Source: Streptacidiphilus sp. 4-A2 (GTDB lineage Bacteria; Actinomycetota; Actinomycetes; Streptomycetales; Streptomycetaceae). From it: a DNA stretch of 64,000 bases. The notes beneath the pieces were generated by a model, which searched no databases, was not told the DNA's origin, and was given only the letters and a program-made list of their open reading frames with translations. The position numbers were made by a program, and so were the translations under genes. The stretch is taken from contig JAAFYY010000001.1 in the NCBI GenBank assembly GCA_014284505.1, positions 2,356,001-2,420,000 of the forward strand, in the 5' to 3' direction. Shown here piece by piece: positions 10,200-18,884 of this stretch. Within the stretch, counting starts at the first letter, position 1; every line of letters begins with the position of its first letter.

Positions 10200-13100
10200 C
10201 TACAGCGATCCGAGCGGTACGCGGGACACCTCTCGGGCGATCGTCGAGACGGTGTTGAGGGTGGGTTCGGCGATGACCCGGCCGAGCTGGGACATGAACT
10301 CGCTCTCCGTCCGCGTGGGCAGGACTTCCCGGCAGACACCGGCCAGCATGGTCAGCAAGGAGAGCGAGTCGCCGCCGAGTTGGTGAAAGTCGGTGTGGGC
10401 GTCGATTCGGCTCCCGTCGACGCCGAGGATGCCCGACCAGATCAGGGCGACCTGGGCCTCGATCGCGTCCCGGTCCGGATCGATGGCGGTCGGACCGGTG
10501 TCCGTCCGGTCGGCGAAGGGGTCGGGGAGGGCTCGCACATCCACCTTGCCGGCCACGCTGTAGGGGATCTGCTCGACCACGAAGGTCGCTGCCGGAACCA
10601 TGTACGCGGGCAGCCGCTGGGCGGCGTGGGCCTGCAACTCCTCCGCGCTCACCTCGGCGTTCACCAGGACATAGCCGTAGAGCGCCTTGCGGAGCCGTCC
10701 GGGCGGCTGCGGGCCACCACCACCGCCCGGTCCACCCGGGGGTGCTCCTCAAGGGCGGTGGCGACCTCGGCGGGCTCGACCCGGTGGCCGCGCACCTTCA
10801 CCTGGTCGTCGATGCGGCCCAGGAACTCCAGGCCGCCGTCGGGCAGCCGCCGGGCCAGATCCCCGGTGCGGTACGCCCGGGTGCCGTCGGCCAGCCGGGG
10901 GAAGCGCTCGGCGTCCAGGTCGGGACGGCCCAGATACCCGCGCGCCAGTTGCACTCCGGCCAGGTACATCTCGCCCGCCTCGCCGTTCGGCACGAACCGG
11001 CGATGGGGATCGAGCAGGTGAACCTGGGTGTTGTGGGCCGGGACGCCGATCGGCACGGCGGCACGGCCGGCGTCCCGCACCGGGTCGAAGGTGTGGGCGG
11101 TGCAGCCGATGGTGGCCTCGGTCGGGCCGTACTCGTTGATGATCCGGCAGTCCGGGCCGAACATCTGCTGCGCCCGCGCCGCCACCTCCACCCGTAGCTG
11201 CTCGCCGACCACCACGATGCTGCGGAATCCGGTCGGCGCGATGTCCAGCCGGCCGATCAGCTCCAGGTGCGAGGGGGTCAGGTTGAGCATGGTCGCGCCG
11301 GACTCCTCCAGCAGGCGGCGCAGCGTCAGATGGGTGGGCTGCTCCGGCACCAGGACCACCGTCCCGCCGCTGATCAGCGGCAGAAAGATCGAAGTACCGG
11401 ACACGTCGAACGACAGCGAGGTCAGCAGCGGCAGCCGGGTGCTCGCATCGACCCCGAACTCCTCGGCCCCCAGCGCAGATAGTTGAGCAGGCCGGCATGC
11501 TCGACCTGGACGCCCTTGGGACGTCCGGTGGAACCCGAGGTGTACAGCACATAGGCCAGGTCGTCGGGCTTCGGGTCGACGTCCGGCTCCGGGGCGCTCG
11601 CCGCCGTCACGGTCGTGAGCAGTTCGTCCAGGACGATCGGCTCGCAGCCGTTCGGACGGTAGTCCCGGATCTGGTGCGGAGCCTGGACCAGGCAGTGGCG
11701 GGCGCCCGAGTCGCCGAGCAGGTCGGCCAGCCGCGCGTCCGGGTGCTGGACGTCGAGCGGCAGATAGGCCGCCCCCACGCGGAGGATCCCCCAGATTCCG
11801 GCGATCGCTCCCGGCGTCCGCTCCGCCAGCAGACCGACCACATCCCCCGGCCCACACCCGGGCCCGCAGCTCCGCCGCCACGGCGTCCGCGCGCTGACTC
11901 AACTCGCGGTAGCTGAAGTCACCGTGAGGGCCTGTCAGGGCAATCGCATCGGGGGCGAGCTCGACCTGATCACGGAACAACCGCAGCAGCGAAAGCGACG
12001 AGGCGGGCTCCCGGTCGGTGCGGTTGACGGCCTGCTCGCGGTCGGCCCGTGGCGACAACGCCTCCACGATCACATCCAGCAAGGCATCCATCCGCTCAAC
12101 TGCTCCCGGCACGTCCCGCCAGGTGAGCACGATCTCGGTGCGGCCGGAGCTCTCGATGACATCGATGCCGGGGGCGCCGAGGGGCCCGAACCGCCCAGGA
12201 TGTACACCGTCGAGGCCTGGAACGACTCCGCACTGTAGTCCGCCAGATCGACCGAGCCCATGCTGGTGACGAACGCGGTGCCCATGTAGAGCTCCTTGCG
12301 GCGGGCGGTGTCCTCCATGCCGTCGGCGAAGACGCGGATCACCGGGAGGGCATCCTCAGCAGCCATGGAGCGGTGCGCAGAGTGAATTCCCGGTGCTCGG
12401 CCAGCCCGGTCAGCAGTTCCTGGTGCACCTGCTCCCAGCCGGTGCCCGGCTTGACGTCGAGGTTGACGGCCAGCGACAGCCAGCCCGTGGTGCGCAGGTC
12501 AGGCTGGTGGCGGCGCAGGTCGACGGGTGCGAAGAACCGGGTCATGGGCTGGTCCGGAGTCATCGCGGCGACGGCGGCGATCACCTTGGCGGTGACCGCG
12601 GCGTGGTTGCCGCTGACCGTCCGCCTGCGCCAGACATGGCTGCGCCGCCCCGGGGGATCGACGCCATCGTCGTGGTCCACTCCGCCTTGCCCAGGCCGTG
12701 CTGGATGGGCGGCAGACCCTCTGGCATCACCTGCCGCAGGAATTCGCCGGTGTTGAGGGTGGAGGTCGCCCCCAGCGGCTCCTCGCCGCGCAGTGCCTGG
12801 AAGACGTTGGCTGCCCACAGCAGCATGCCGCGCGCGTCGGTGATCCCGTGGAAGCCCCGGAAGACCAGCCGGATGGGGCGGCCTCGTCCGTCGGCGCCGT
12901 CGGCGTGCTCCCCGCCGGCTTCGCCGGGGACGAGCAGGACCTCACAGGTCGCTCCGCCGTCGTTGAGCGTCGTCTGGAGGGTGGGGTGGGCCAGGAGATC
13001 CTCGCCCGGTTCCAGGTTCACCACGCGCACGGCCGGAGCGACGCCGCTGTCGATCCAGCTCCGCTTCCTGCGGCGCAGGCGCGTACCGGGACAGGCCTCC

Positions 13101-13249
13101 CCCGCCTGTTCCACGGCTGCGGCCAGAGCCTCGGCGGTCAGGTCCCCGTGGCCCTCATAGACGTGCTGACAGACGTTCGGGATGCCCATTCCGATGTACG
13201 TCCACTCATCCGGCCCAATACGGCGGGTGTACGGAGCAGATGTGTTCAC
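10200..13249 (-). CDS. One-module nonribosomal peptide synthetase-like protein (C-A-PCP), several frameshifts
   Basis: Start GTG at 13249 after GGAGGAC. The N-terminal half is a condensation/acyltransferase-like domain with the HxxxD motif as HGITD (about 12847). The adenylation domain follows (11900-10600): core A3 YVLYTSGSTGRPKG, A5 NEYGPTEATIGC, A7 YRTGDLARR, A8 RIDDQVKVRGHRVEPAE and A10 PYSVAGKVD. A carrier domain follows with LGGDSLSLL, whose serine takes phosphopantetheine, then the stop at 10200. No thioesterase or reductase domain is present. By eye-alignment to PheA the pocket reads D-V-T-N-V-V-E-I-G, a pattern I cannot assign. Frame breaks lie near 12620, 12350, 12145, 11860, 11480 and 10670. 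No MbtH-like or other biosynthetic gene adjoins it. Confidence 0.85.
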
Positions 13250-13657
13250 GGAGTCCTCCGGGACTGTGGTGCCAGGTACGAGGGTGATTCCGGACGTCCC
13301 GCCGCCCACCTGGATGCGGACTCCCGACGCCCGTGACGTACGTAGTGTTACCGAACGACATTCAACTATTGAGAGTCCGCAGTTGAACACCCGTGCTCCG
13401 CGGGGGTGCACAGCCGGCCGCCGGACACGCGACAGCGGGCGCGGCGGAGAGCACTGCCGGTAGCTGGGGAGGAGTTCGCCGGCGCACCGCTCGGCCCCGG
13501 ACTCACCGCGGTGACCGGGAGCGACGCGGCCTTTGCCCGAAGGCCGGGGGTGGATGCGGTGCTGATGCGGGGCGGCTCAAGCCCCCTGAACGGGGGGCGG
13601 CGGGGTGGCGGCGGGCGCGGCTAGCGTCGCCCTCAACCAAGAGAAAGCGAGAGCTCC
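13250..13657. other. Divergent intergenic region with inverted repeats
   Basis: Contains the promoter region of the synthetase. An inverted repeat (TTCAAC 13361-13366 / GTTGAA 13382-13387) lies in the most AT-rich part, about 115 bases upstream of its start. A hairpin (GCCCCC 13581-13586 / GGGGGC 13593-13598) lies about 60 bases before the repeat-protein gene on the other side. No gene is seen. Confidence 0.4.
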
Positions 13658-14440
13658 ATGAAGTCCATCGGCATCTGGCTGGCCCGGCTGCTGTCCGCGC
13701 TCACCCTGGTGGCAGGCGGAATCGTCGTCTTCGCCGGCGCCGCGCAGGCGGCCACCGTATGCGGCAGCGTGGCTGTGCCTCCCGGTCAGGTGATCGTCTC
13801 GGAGTCACTGACCAACAGCTGTACCGGCGGCTACCTGACCGAGACCATCCAGCCCCCGTCCAACGGTCTGCAGATCTGCGAGAACGGCCCGGTTCCCAGC
13901 CCCTATGTGATCACCTCCACCTACACCACCAACAGCTGCGGCCCGTACCAGACCGGCCGGATCAACACCGCCTACAGCGGCATCCAGATCTGCGGCAACT
14001 CCAACGGGTCCATTCCCAGCGGCTATGTGATCACCAGCGAGAGCCCGAACAGCACCTGCGCCCAGTGGTACGCCGAGGTGATCCGCGTCGCGGGCAACGG
14101 CAGCCAGATCTGCGGCAACTCCCCGATCCCGGCCGGCTATGTGATCACCGCCAACTACCAGTTCGCGTCCTGCGGCATCTATCTCGGCGCCAATATCAAC
14201 ACCGCGTCGAACGGCATGCAGTTCTGCGGCAACTCCCCGGTCCCCGCCGGCTATGTGATCACGGCCAACTACTCGATCGCGTCCTGCGGCATGTACCTGG
14301 GCGGCCGGCTGAACACGGTCTACAACGGCGTCACCGCCTGCGCCGACTCCCCCGTCCCGGCCGGCTACTGGATCTCCGCCAACGGCATCCAGAACGCCGC
14401 CTGCGGGATGTACCAGGCCGAGGTTCTGCGCAACAGCTGA
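13658..14440 (+). CDS. Secreted cysteine-rich protein with six tandem repeats
   Basis: ATG at 13658 preceded by GAGAGCTCC. A clear Sec signal peptide (MKSIGIWLARLLSALTLVAGG..., cleavage after AGAAQA) leads into a mature part of about 228 residues. This is built only of six imperfect repeats of 34-41 residues. The consensus is: Cys-Gly-Asn-Ser-Pro-x-Pro-x-Gly-Tyr-Val-Ile-Thr, about seven residues, Ser-Cys-Gly-x-Tyr, then x-Ile-Asn-Thr-x-x-Asn-Gly. Each repeat has two cysteines (12 in total), so one disulfide per repeat is likely outside the cell. No catalytic motif is visible. The gene stands alone and its 3' end is shared with a strong bidirectional hairpin. Role unknown: adhesin, surface coat or antagonistic protein are all possible. 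Confidence 0.85.
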   Translation: MKSIGIWLARLLSALTLVAGGIVVFAGAAQAATVCGSVAVPPGQVIVSESLTNSCTGGYLTETIQPPSNGLQICENGPVPSPYVITSTYTTNSCGPYQTGRINTAYSGIQICGNSNGSIPSGYVITSESPNSTCAQWYAEVIRVAGNGSQICGNSPIPAGYVITANYQFASCGIYLGANINTASNGMQFCGNSPVPAGYVITANYSIASCGMYLGGRLNTVYNGVTACADSPVPAGYWISANGIQNAACGMYQAEVLRNS

Positions 14441-14457
14441 TGCGGGCCCCGCTCGCA

Positions 14458-14502
14458 GCGGCGTCCCGGGCGTCCCCCATCGGCGGACGCCCGGGACGCC
14501 GC
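14458..14502. terminator. Long perfect hairpin between convergent genes
   Basis: 18-bp perfect arms (14458-14475 and 14485-14502) around a 9-base loop, lying just after the repeat-protein stop at 14440 and before the response-regulator stop at 14576. No T-run follows. This is typical of GC-rich actinomycete bidirectional terminators. Confidence 0.75.
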
Positions 14503-14575
14503 GCGCCGGTAGCGGCCCGCGCCGTCCGAAGGCCCCGGCCTGCCGACGGCCCACCGCCCTGGGAGGAGCGGCGGA

Positions 14576-15241
14576 TCATCGGGGCGCCCGCCCGGGGTCC
14601 AGGCCGTCCTCACGAACCCGGCAGGCGAGGTCGGTCTTGGTGTAGGTGGGACGGCCGATCCTCTGGTACTTGGCCTTGACCCGGTCCAGATAGTCCTTGG
14701 CGGTGTTCGGGGTGATGCCGGCCCGGCGGGCGGTGGCTTTGAGGGTGAGCCCGGCGGCGTAGTCGAGCAGCACCTGGAGTTCACGCGGCGCCAGTCGGGG
14801 CCGGTCGGGCCGGTCGTCGTGTGCGCAGGCGAAAGCCAGCTCCGGGGAATGCGCGCTGCCCTCGACGGCGATCTGCCTGATCGCGGCGACCAGGGTCGGC
14901 AGATCATTGTCCTTGGTCAGGTAGCCGTCGGCGCCGGCGGCCAGGGCGGCGAGGATCCGGTCCCGGTCGGGTACGGTGCTGATCACCAGCACGCGGCTGC
15001 CGATCGCGCGCAGTCGGCGGATGTTGTCGGCCGGCGACGAATCGTCCCGCAGGACCAGGTCGAGCAGCACCACGGCCGCGGGGTCCGCCGCTGACCCGTC
15101 GGCGGCGCCTTCGAGCAGCCCGGTCACCGTGGCGGCGACCGCGGTCACCCGCAACTCGGGTACCTGGCCCAGCCAGTGGCACATCCCGTCCAGCAGCATC
15201 CGGTCGTCGTCCACCACCGCCACCGTGATCAGCTCGGCCAT
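14576..15241 (-). CDS. LuxR/NarL-type response regulator
   Basis: Two-component response regulator of 221 residues. The receiver domain begins MAELITVAVVDDDRM (acidic pair D11-D12). The phosphoacceptor is D61 in VVLLDLVLRDD, then a Ser/Thr switch (VLVISTVPD) and the lysine in GYLTKDNDLP. The C-terminal helix-turn-helix (LAPRELQVLLDYAAGLTLKATARRAGITPNTAKDYLDRV...) is the LuxR type, although the usual E-x-E-V-L core is degenerate. Its start overlaps the 3' end of the histidine kinase by 13 bases, so the two are one operon and cognate partners. Confidence 0.92.
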   Translation of the reverse strand: MAELITVAVVDDDRMLLDGMCHWLGQVPELRVTAVAATVTGLLEGAADGSAADPAAVVLLDLVLRDDSSPADNIRRLRAIGSRVLVISTVPDRDRILAALAAGADGYLTKDNDLPTLVAAIRQIAVEGSAHSPELAFACAHDDRPDRPRLAPRELQVLLDYAAGLTLKATARRAGITPNTAKDYLDRVKAKYQRIGRPTYTKTDLACRVREDGLDPGRAPR

Positions 15242-16374
15242 CGCAGCTCCACACAGGTGCCCTCGCCCGGCGCGCTGTCCACCGCGGCCTGCCCTCCGGC
15301 CTCGTGCAGCCGGGCCTGCACCGACCGGCGCAGCCCGAAGCCGGGAGGGGTGCGGTCGGGGTCGAAGCCCACCCCCTGGTCGGCTATGGTGATCCGAATT
15401 CCGTCGGCGGCGCCGGTGGCGGTCAGCAGGGCGCGCCGGGTACCGGCGTGCCGCAGCACGTTGGTGAGTGCCTCACTGGCCGCCGCGGCCAGCGAGACGG
15501 CCACCTGAGTGGGCAGTTCGGGCAGTGCCCGGTACTGAGTGGTGACGGTGAGGCCGAGTTGCTCCGCGGAGCGGACCGCTTGTTCCAGGGCCGCGCCGAT
15601 CTCCGGACAGCCGGTCGGCTCGGCGCCGCGCTGGATCAGTCGGCGCACGTAGGCGGCGTCGCGGGCGCAGCGCTCGCGCAGCGGGGCGGCGTTGGCGTCC
15701 ACGCCCCCGGCCGCGATCACGGTGAGGGTGGCCAGCACGGTGTCGTGCAGGGCCCGGTGATGGTCCAACCGCTCGGCGTACCTGGCCTGTTCGGCCTCGG
15801 CGGCCAGCGCGCGCCCGGTGGCCGCGTCCAGCATCCTGCCCTGACGACGCAGATACCACCAGAAGACGCGGGCGAGCACGGCGGAGTAGACCAGGGCTTC
15901 GAGGTCTCCAGTGGGCACAGCCGCACCCGTGCTGACCAGTTGATGCCAGCTCAGATGAACAGCCATCAGCAGTGCGACCGCACCGCATGCCTGGCGCCCC
16001 GAGCCGGAGACGGCCGCCATGGCGCTCGCCGAGCCGCCGAGCAGCAGCACCCAGGCGGCCTGGCCCTGGGTCATTCCGGCGGGGCTCCAGTCGACTGTCG
16101 CGAAGGGCAGCAGGCAGCCGCTGACCAGCACGTCCAGCCAGACCAGCCGGTCGTCGAAGGCGCCGTCACGCAATGCCCGCCCGAAGGCCAGGACGCTGCA
16201 CGCCATCGCGGCGCCAAGGATTGCCCAGGCTCCCGCCCGGCTCCGCTCGTGCTCGGCAACGGCGAGGAGACCACCCGTCAGATGGCTCGCCCGGTAAAGC
16301 CCGGTGGCCAGGATGAGGAAGGACCGGGCCCGCTGAAGTCCCGAGTCGTGGGAGAGCTGCCATCGCACGTCCAT
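15229..16374 (-). CDS. Sensor histidine kinase (HisKA_3 type)
   Basis: 381 residues. The N-terminal half has about five predicted membrane helices (for example WAILGAAMACSVLAFG, AAWVLLLGGSASAMAAV, GAVALLMAVHLSW) and little extracellular sequence, so it probably senses a membrane or intramembrane signal. The phosphoacceptor is H210 in RALHDTVL (HisKA_3). The HATPase domain shows EALTNVLRHAG (N box), ITIADQGVGFD (G1 box) and GFGLRRSVQARL (G2 box). It lies 65 bases downstream of the spore photoproduct lyase in the same direction and overlaps its response regulator. The signal is unknown. Confidence 0.93.
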   Translation of the reverse strand: MDVRWQLSHDSGLQRARSFLILATGLYRASHLTGGLLAVAEHERSRAGAWAILGAAMACSVLAFGRALRDGAFDDRLVWLDVLVSGCLLPFATVDWSPAGMTQGQAAWVLLLGGSASAMAAVSGSGRQACGAVALLMAVHLSWHQLVSTGAAVPTGDLEALVYSAVLARVFWWYLRRQGRMLDAATGRALAAEAEQARYAERLDHHRALHDTVLATLTVIAAGGVDANAAPLRERCARDAAYVRRLIQRGAEPTGCPEIGAALEQAVRSAEQLGLTVTTQYRALPELPTQVAVSLAAAASEALTNVLRHAGTRRALLTATGAADGIRITIADQGVGFDPDRTPPGFGLRRSVQARLHEAGGQAAVDSAPGEGTCVELRWPS

Positions 16375-16439
16375 ACAGTACGGCGCAGGTCAGCCAGGAC
16401 AAATCGACGCCCTGCGCCACGGCGGCCCGAGGGCGGAGG

Positions 16440-17605
16440 TCAGAAGGCGTAGCGGACCCGCAGCCACGGTGTGTGGAGCGCGATCAGCTCGCGCATACGG
16501 ACGAGGGCGCCGCGTTTGACCTCGTGGGCATACCTGAGGTTGAGGGCGCCGTTCTGCGACCGCTTGGTCTCCTGGACAGTCGGCTGCCACAGCACGTCCT
16601 CAGCCCGGGGGTGCCAGCCGAGGTTGACCTCGTGCAGCTCCCGGTTGTGGGTCAGCATGATGATCTCGGCAGCTGCCTGCTCCTTCACCCGTTCCGGCAG
16701 GACGTCGTCGAGGTGGACGAGCAGATCAGCCCAGTCGCGCTGCCCAGCCGGGCGCAGCAACCGGCGAGGTTGAAGTGGACCTCGTAGCCGGCGTCGAGGA
16801 AGTCACCTGCGGCGGCGATCCGGTCGGCCACCGGGCGGTGCGCACGTCCAGCGGGAGTCGTTGGGCGGCATGAGCGAGAAGCGCACCCGGGTGCGGCCCT
16901 GCGGATCGAGGTCGAGCAGGTCGGGGTTGACGAACTTTGTGGCGAACGAGGCCTTGGCGGTCGGCAGCCGCCGGAAGGCGGTGACCAGATCGGCCGTGCT
17001 GTCGCTGAGCAGGGCGTCGACGGAGCAGTCCCGTTCTCGCCGATGTCGTACACCCAGGATCGCGGGTCGCACTGATTGGGCTCGCGTTTGGGCCCCTGTG
17101 CCTGTACGTGCCTGACGATGTGCGCGAGGATCGCCTCGATGTTGGTGAACAGGGTGATCGGGTTGGCGTAGCCCTTACGTCGTGGGACGTAGCAGTAGGC
17201 GCAGGCCATGGCGCAGCCGTTGGAGGCTCCGGGGGCGATCCAGTCGGCCGATCTGCCGTTGGGGCGGGTGGCGAGTTTTTGCTTCACCCCCAGGACCAGG
17301 GTCTCGGTCTTGATCCTGGCCCAGCGGGCGACGTTGCCGTCGTTGCCGTGCAGGGACGGAATACGCCAGTGGCTGGAGACCTCGATGACGCGTGCTCCCG
17401 GCAGGCCGGCCAGGATCTGCCTGCCGCGCGGAGATGCCAGCGCGGCGGGTTCGGCGTACACCTCCCGCACGTCCAGCAGGCTTCTCGCCTGGCGGCTGTC
17501 CCGGAACCCGCTACGGGGTGCGGCCGTGGGGACCGCTTCCTCCCAGCCGAACAGCTCCTGCTGCACGGGCCCTTCCGGGGACGGGCCGACCGGCGGTCGC
17601 CTCAC
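16440..17605 (-). CDS. Spore photoproduct lyase family radical SAM enzyme, three frameshifts
   Basis: Radical SAM enzyme of the family that reverses the spore thymine dimer in UV-damaged DNA. The GTG at 17605 follows AGGAG with a 7-base gap, which decides the start over the repeat-rich extension upstream. The iron-sulfur cluster motif C131-x3-C135-x2-C138 is present in GASNGCAMACAYCYVPRR. The frame breaks near 17030, 16850 and 16765. All later blocks are present (FATKFVNPDLLDLDP, YEVHFNLA, then NRELHEVNLGWHP to the stop at 16440). The restored length of about 388 residues matches the actinobacterial group. The catalytic tail cysteine of Bacillus SplB is not evident, so substrate identity with SplB is not assured. 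Confidence 0.86.
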
Positions 17606-18140
17606 CGTACTGCTCCTGTTCCTGTGCCTGTTCCTGTTTGCTGTTCGCGATCCCGCTGCGTGCCTCACCGATGCGTGCCTCACCGATGCGTGCCGCACCG
17701 AGCCTGCGGAGGCGCCGCCGGACCGACCCTACGCCCGGCAGAGCGCGGCCATCCACCAGGCACGCGGCCTCGCGGTGTGTCCGGTGCCTGCGGCGCGCCC
17801 CCTGCAGGTGCGGGCGCCGGGGTGCGGACGGCGGGCAGAAGCCCGACAGCGGTCGCCACTACCCGGGTGCGCATCCCCCGCGAAGTCGCTGTGCCCGCTG
17901 TCATGCCTTCCGGACACGGCTCCGGCTTGGGGCTGCCCGGTGGCGTCCCGGCCCGGCGCTGATGGAGGCACGGCGTCAGGTGACCGGGCGGCTGGGCCGG
18001 GTCCGGGAGAGGCTTGTTCCATGCTGATCGCATTTCCGGCAGTGCCGGGCGTCGACCTGATCATGGTCAACCTCCGCCTGCCGCAGTTGACCCCCTGCCA
18101 GACCCCCTGACCGCAGGCCCGCACGATCCGGAGGCCCGTC
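17606..18140. other. Intergenic region between divergent genes, repeat-containing
   Basis: No convincing gene is seen. It carries the leader of the photoproduct lyase with short tandem repeats at 17610-17640 and 17656-17700. A possible 29-codon ORF (ATG 18021, stop 18108-18110) follows a GGAGAGG site but has no recognisable sequence. The ribosome site CGGAGG for the DUF1622 gene lies at 18129-18134. Confidence 0.4.
17656..17700. repeat. 15-bp tandem repeat, three copies
   Basis: Three copies of a 15-bp unit (ATGCGTGCCTCACCG; the third copy has one change, the first base of copy one differs). It lies 51-95 bases upstream of the lyase start. On the minus strand it would encode a repeated Val-Arg-His-Ala-Ser. 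A second purer CTGTTCCTG-type repeat lies at 17610-17640. Confidence 0.7.
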
Positions 18141-18548
18141 ATGACATTCACCGAGACCATGGACCACGCCGCCCAGGTTTTCGAGGCCGTGGGCGCATCG
18201 GTCCTGGGCATCGGCTTCGTATTCTCCCTGGGCGTCGCCGTGCGCACATGGCACCGTTCCGGGAAGGCCGCGGCGGGCTACGAGGCGCTCCGGGCCTGCT
18301 TCGGGGGGACGCTGCTGCTCGGCCTGGAGATCCTGGTCGCCGCCGACCTCATCCGCACCGTGGCCGTGGCACCGACCCTGGAGAACGTCGGAGTGCTCGG
18401 CCTGACGTGCTGATCCGCACCTTTCCTCAGCTTCTCTCTCGAAATCGAGATCGAAGGCATCCCACCCTGGCGTCGCGCCACCCTCAGTGGTGCCACTGTC
18501 ACCCGCCGCGCCATCCGACGGGCAAACGACGAGCACCAGTCGGGCTGA
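18141..18548 (+). CDS. DUF1622 family membrane protein, two frameshifts
   Basis: Small integral membrane protein (DUF1622). The ATG at 18141 follows CGGAGG. The first span is AVGASVLGIGFVFSLGVAVRTW, then the family block AGYEALRACFGGTLLLGLEILVAADLIRTVAVAPTLENV. The frame is lost near 18410. Only by switching frame twice (about 18410 and 18428) does the conserved end appear: FSLEIEIEGIPPWRR, followed by a stop at 18546-18548. Restored length about 135 residues, as usual. Function unknown. Confidence 0.8.
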
Positions 18549-18599
18549 CGACCTCGCGCGCCATTGCGGTGGGGATGCGGTGACTTCGCGTGCCGACCG

Positions 18600-18631
18600 T
18601 TGGGCGGGCGGTGGCTTGGGCGGGCGGTGGC
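18600..18631. repeat. 16-bp tandem duplication
   Basis: Two adjacent identical copies of TTGGGCGGGCGGTGGC. Non-coding position; no associated mobile element. Confidence 0.75.
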
Positions 18632-18744
18632 TGTGGATCGGGGACGAGGCCGGCGGTGGCGGGCTCCTCCGGCTGGCGCGGTTTGATCCAGGCCGTCCAG
18701 GAGAGACGAAGCCTGAGCACGGCCCGCCCTTCTGGATCATTGGA

Positions 18745-18785
18745 GTTGTTCAAGTAATGACGTGAAGTGTACGTGACATTATAGG
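18745..18785 (+). promoter_or_regulatory. Candidate promoter/operator of the sugar permease gene
   Basis: An unusually AT-rich patch for this window. A direct repeat ACGTGA occurs at 18760-18765 and 18771-18776 (11-bp pitch, one helical turn), followed by CATTATAGG, which could serve as a -10 element. It lies about 100 bases upstream of the permease start. Confidence 0.35.
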
Positions 18786-18884
18786 CCACCCCGCCTTTTG
18801 ACCTCAGAACTTGAAGGCATATCCTTCCAAAGTTGCCCACAGCATTCAGGTCCGGTACGGATGCCGGACACACAGGAGATCGTC

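Larger units (their letters stand above)
18549..18884. other. Intergenic region upstream of the sugar permease
   Basis: Holds a 16-bp direct repeat (18600-18631), an AT-rich candidate promoter (about 18745-18785) and the ribosome site AGGAG at 18874-18878. No gene is seen. Confidence 0.4.

Noticed and set aside
10200..13249. Split NRPS genes as separate condensation and adenylation proteins
   Set aside because: Reading frames join with conserved linkers and only one ribosome site precedes the set; frameshifts explain the breaks.
15304..16452. Plus-strand frame of 382 codons opposite the histidine kinase
   Set aside because: Gly/Gln/Arg-rich with no motifs; the minus-strand kinase has all HisKA_3 and HATPase boxes.
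17729..18740. Long open frames on the minus strand opposite the DUF1622 gene
   Set aside because: Low-complexity Arg/Pro/Gly/Ala sequence without domain motifs; they are shadows produced by high GC, and the plus-strand DUF1622 signature is clear.
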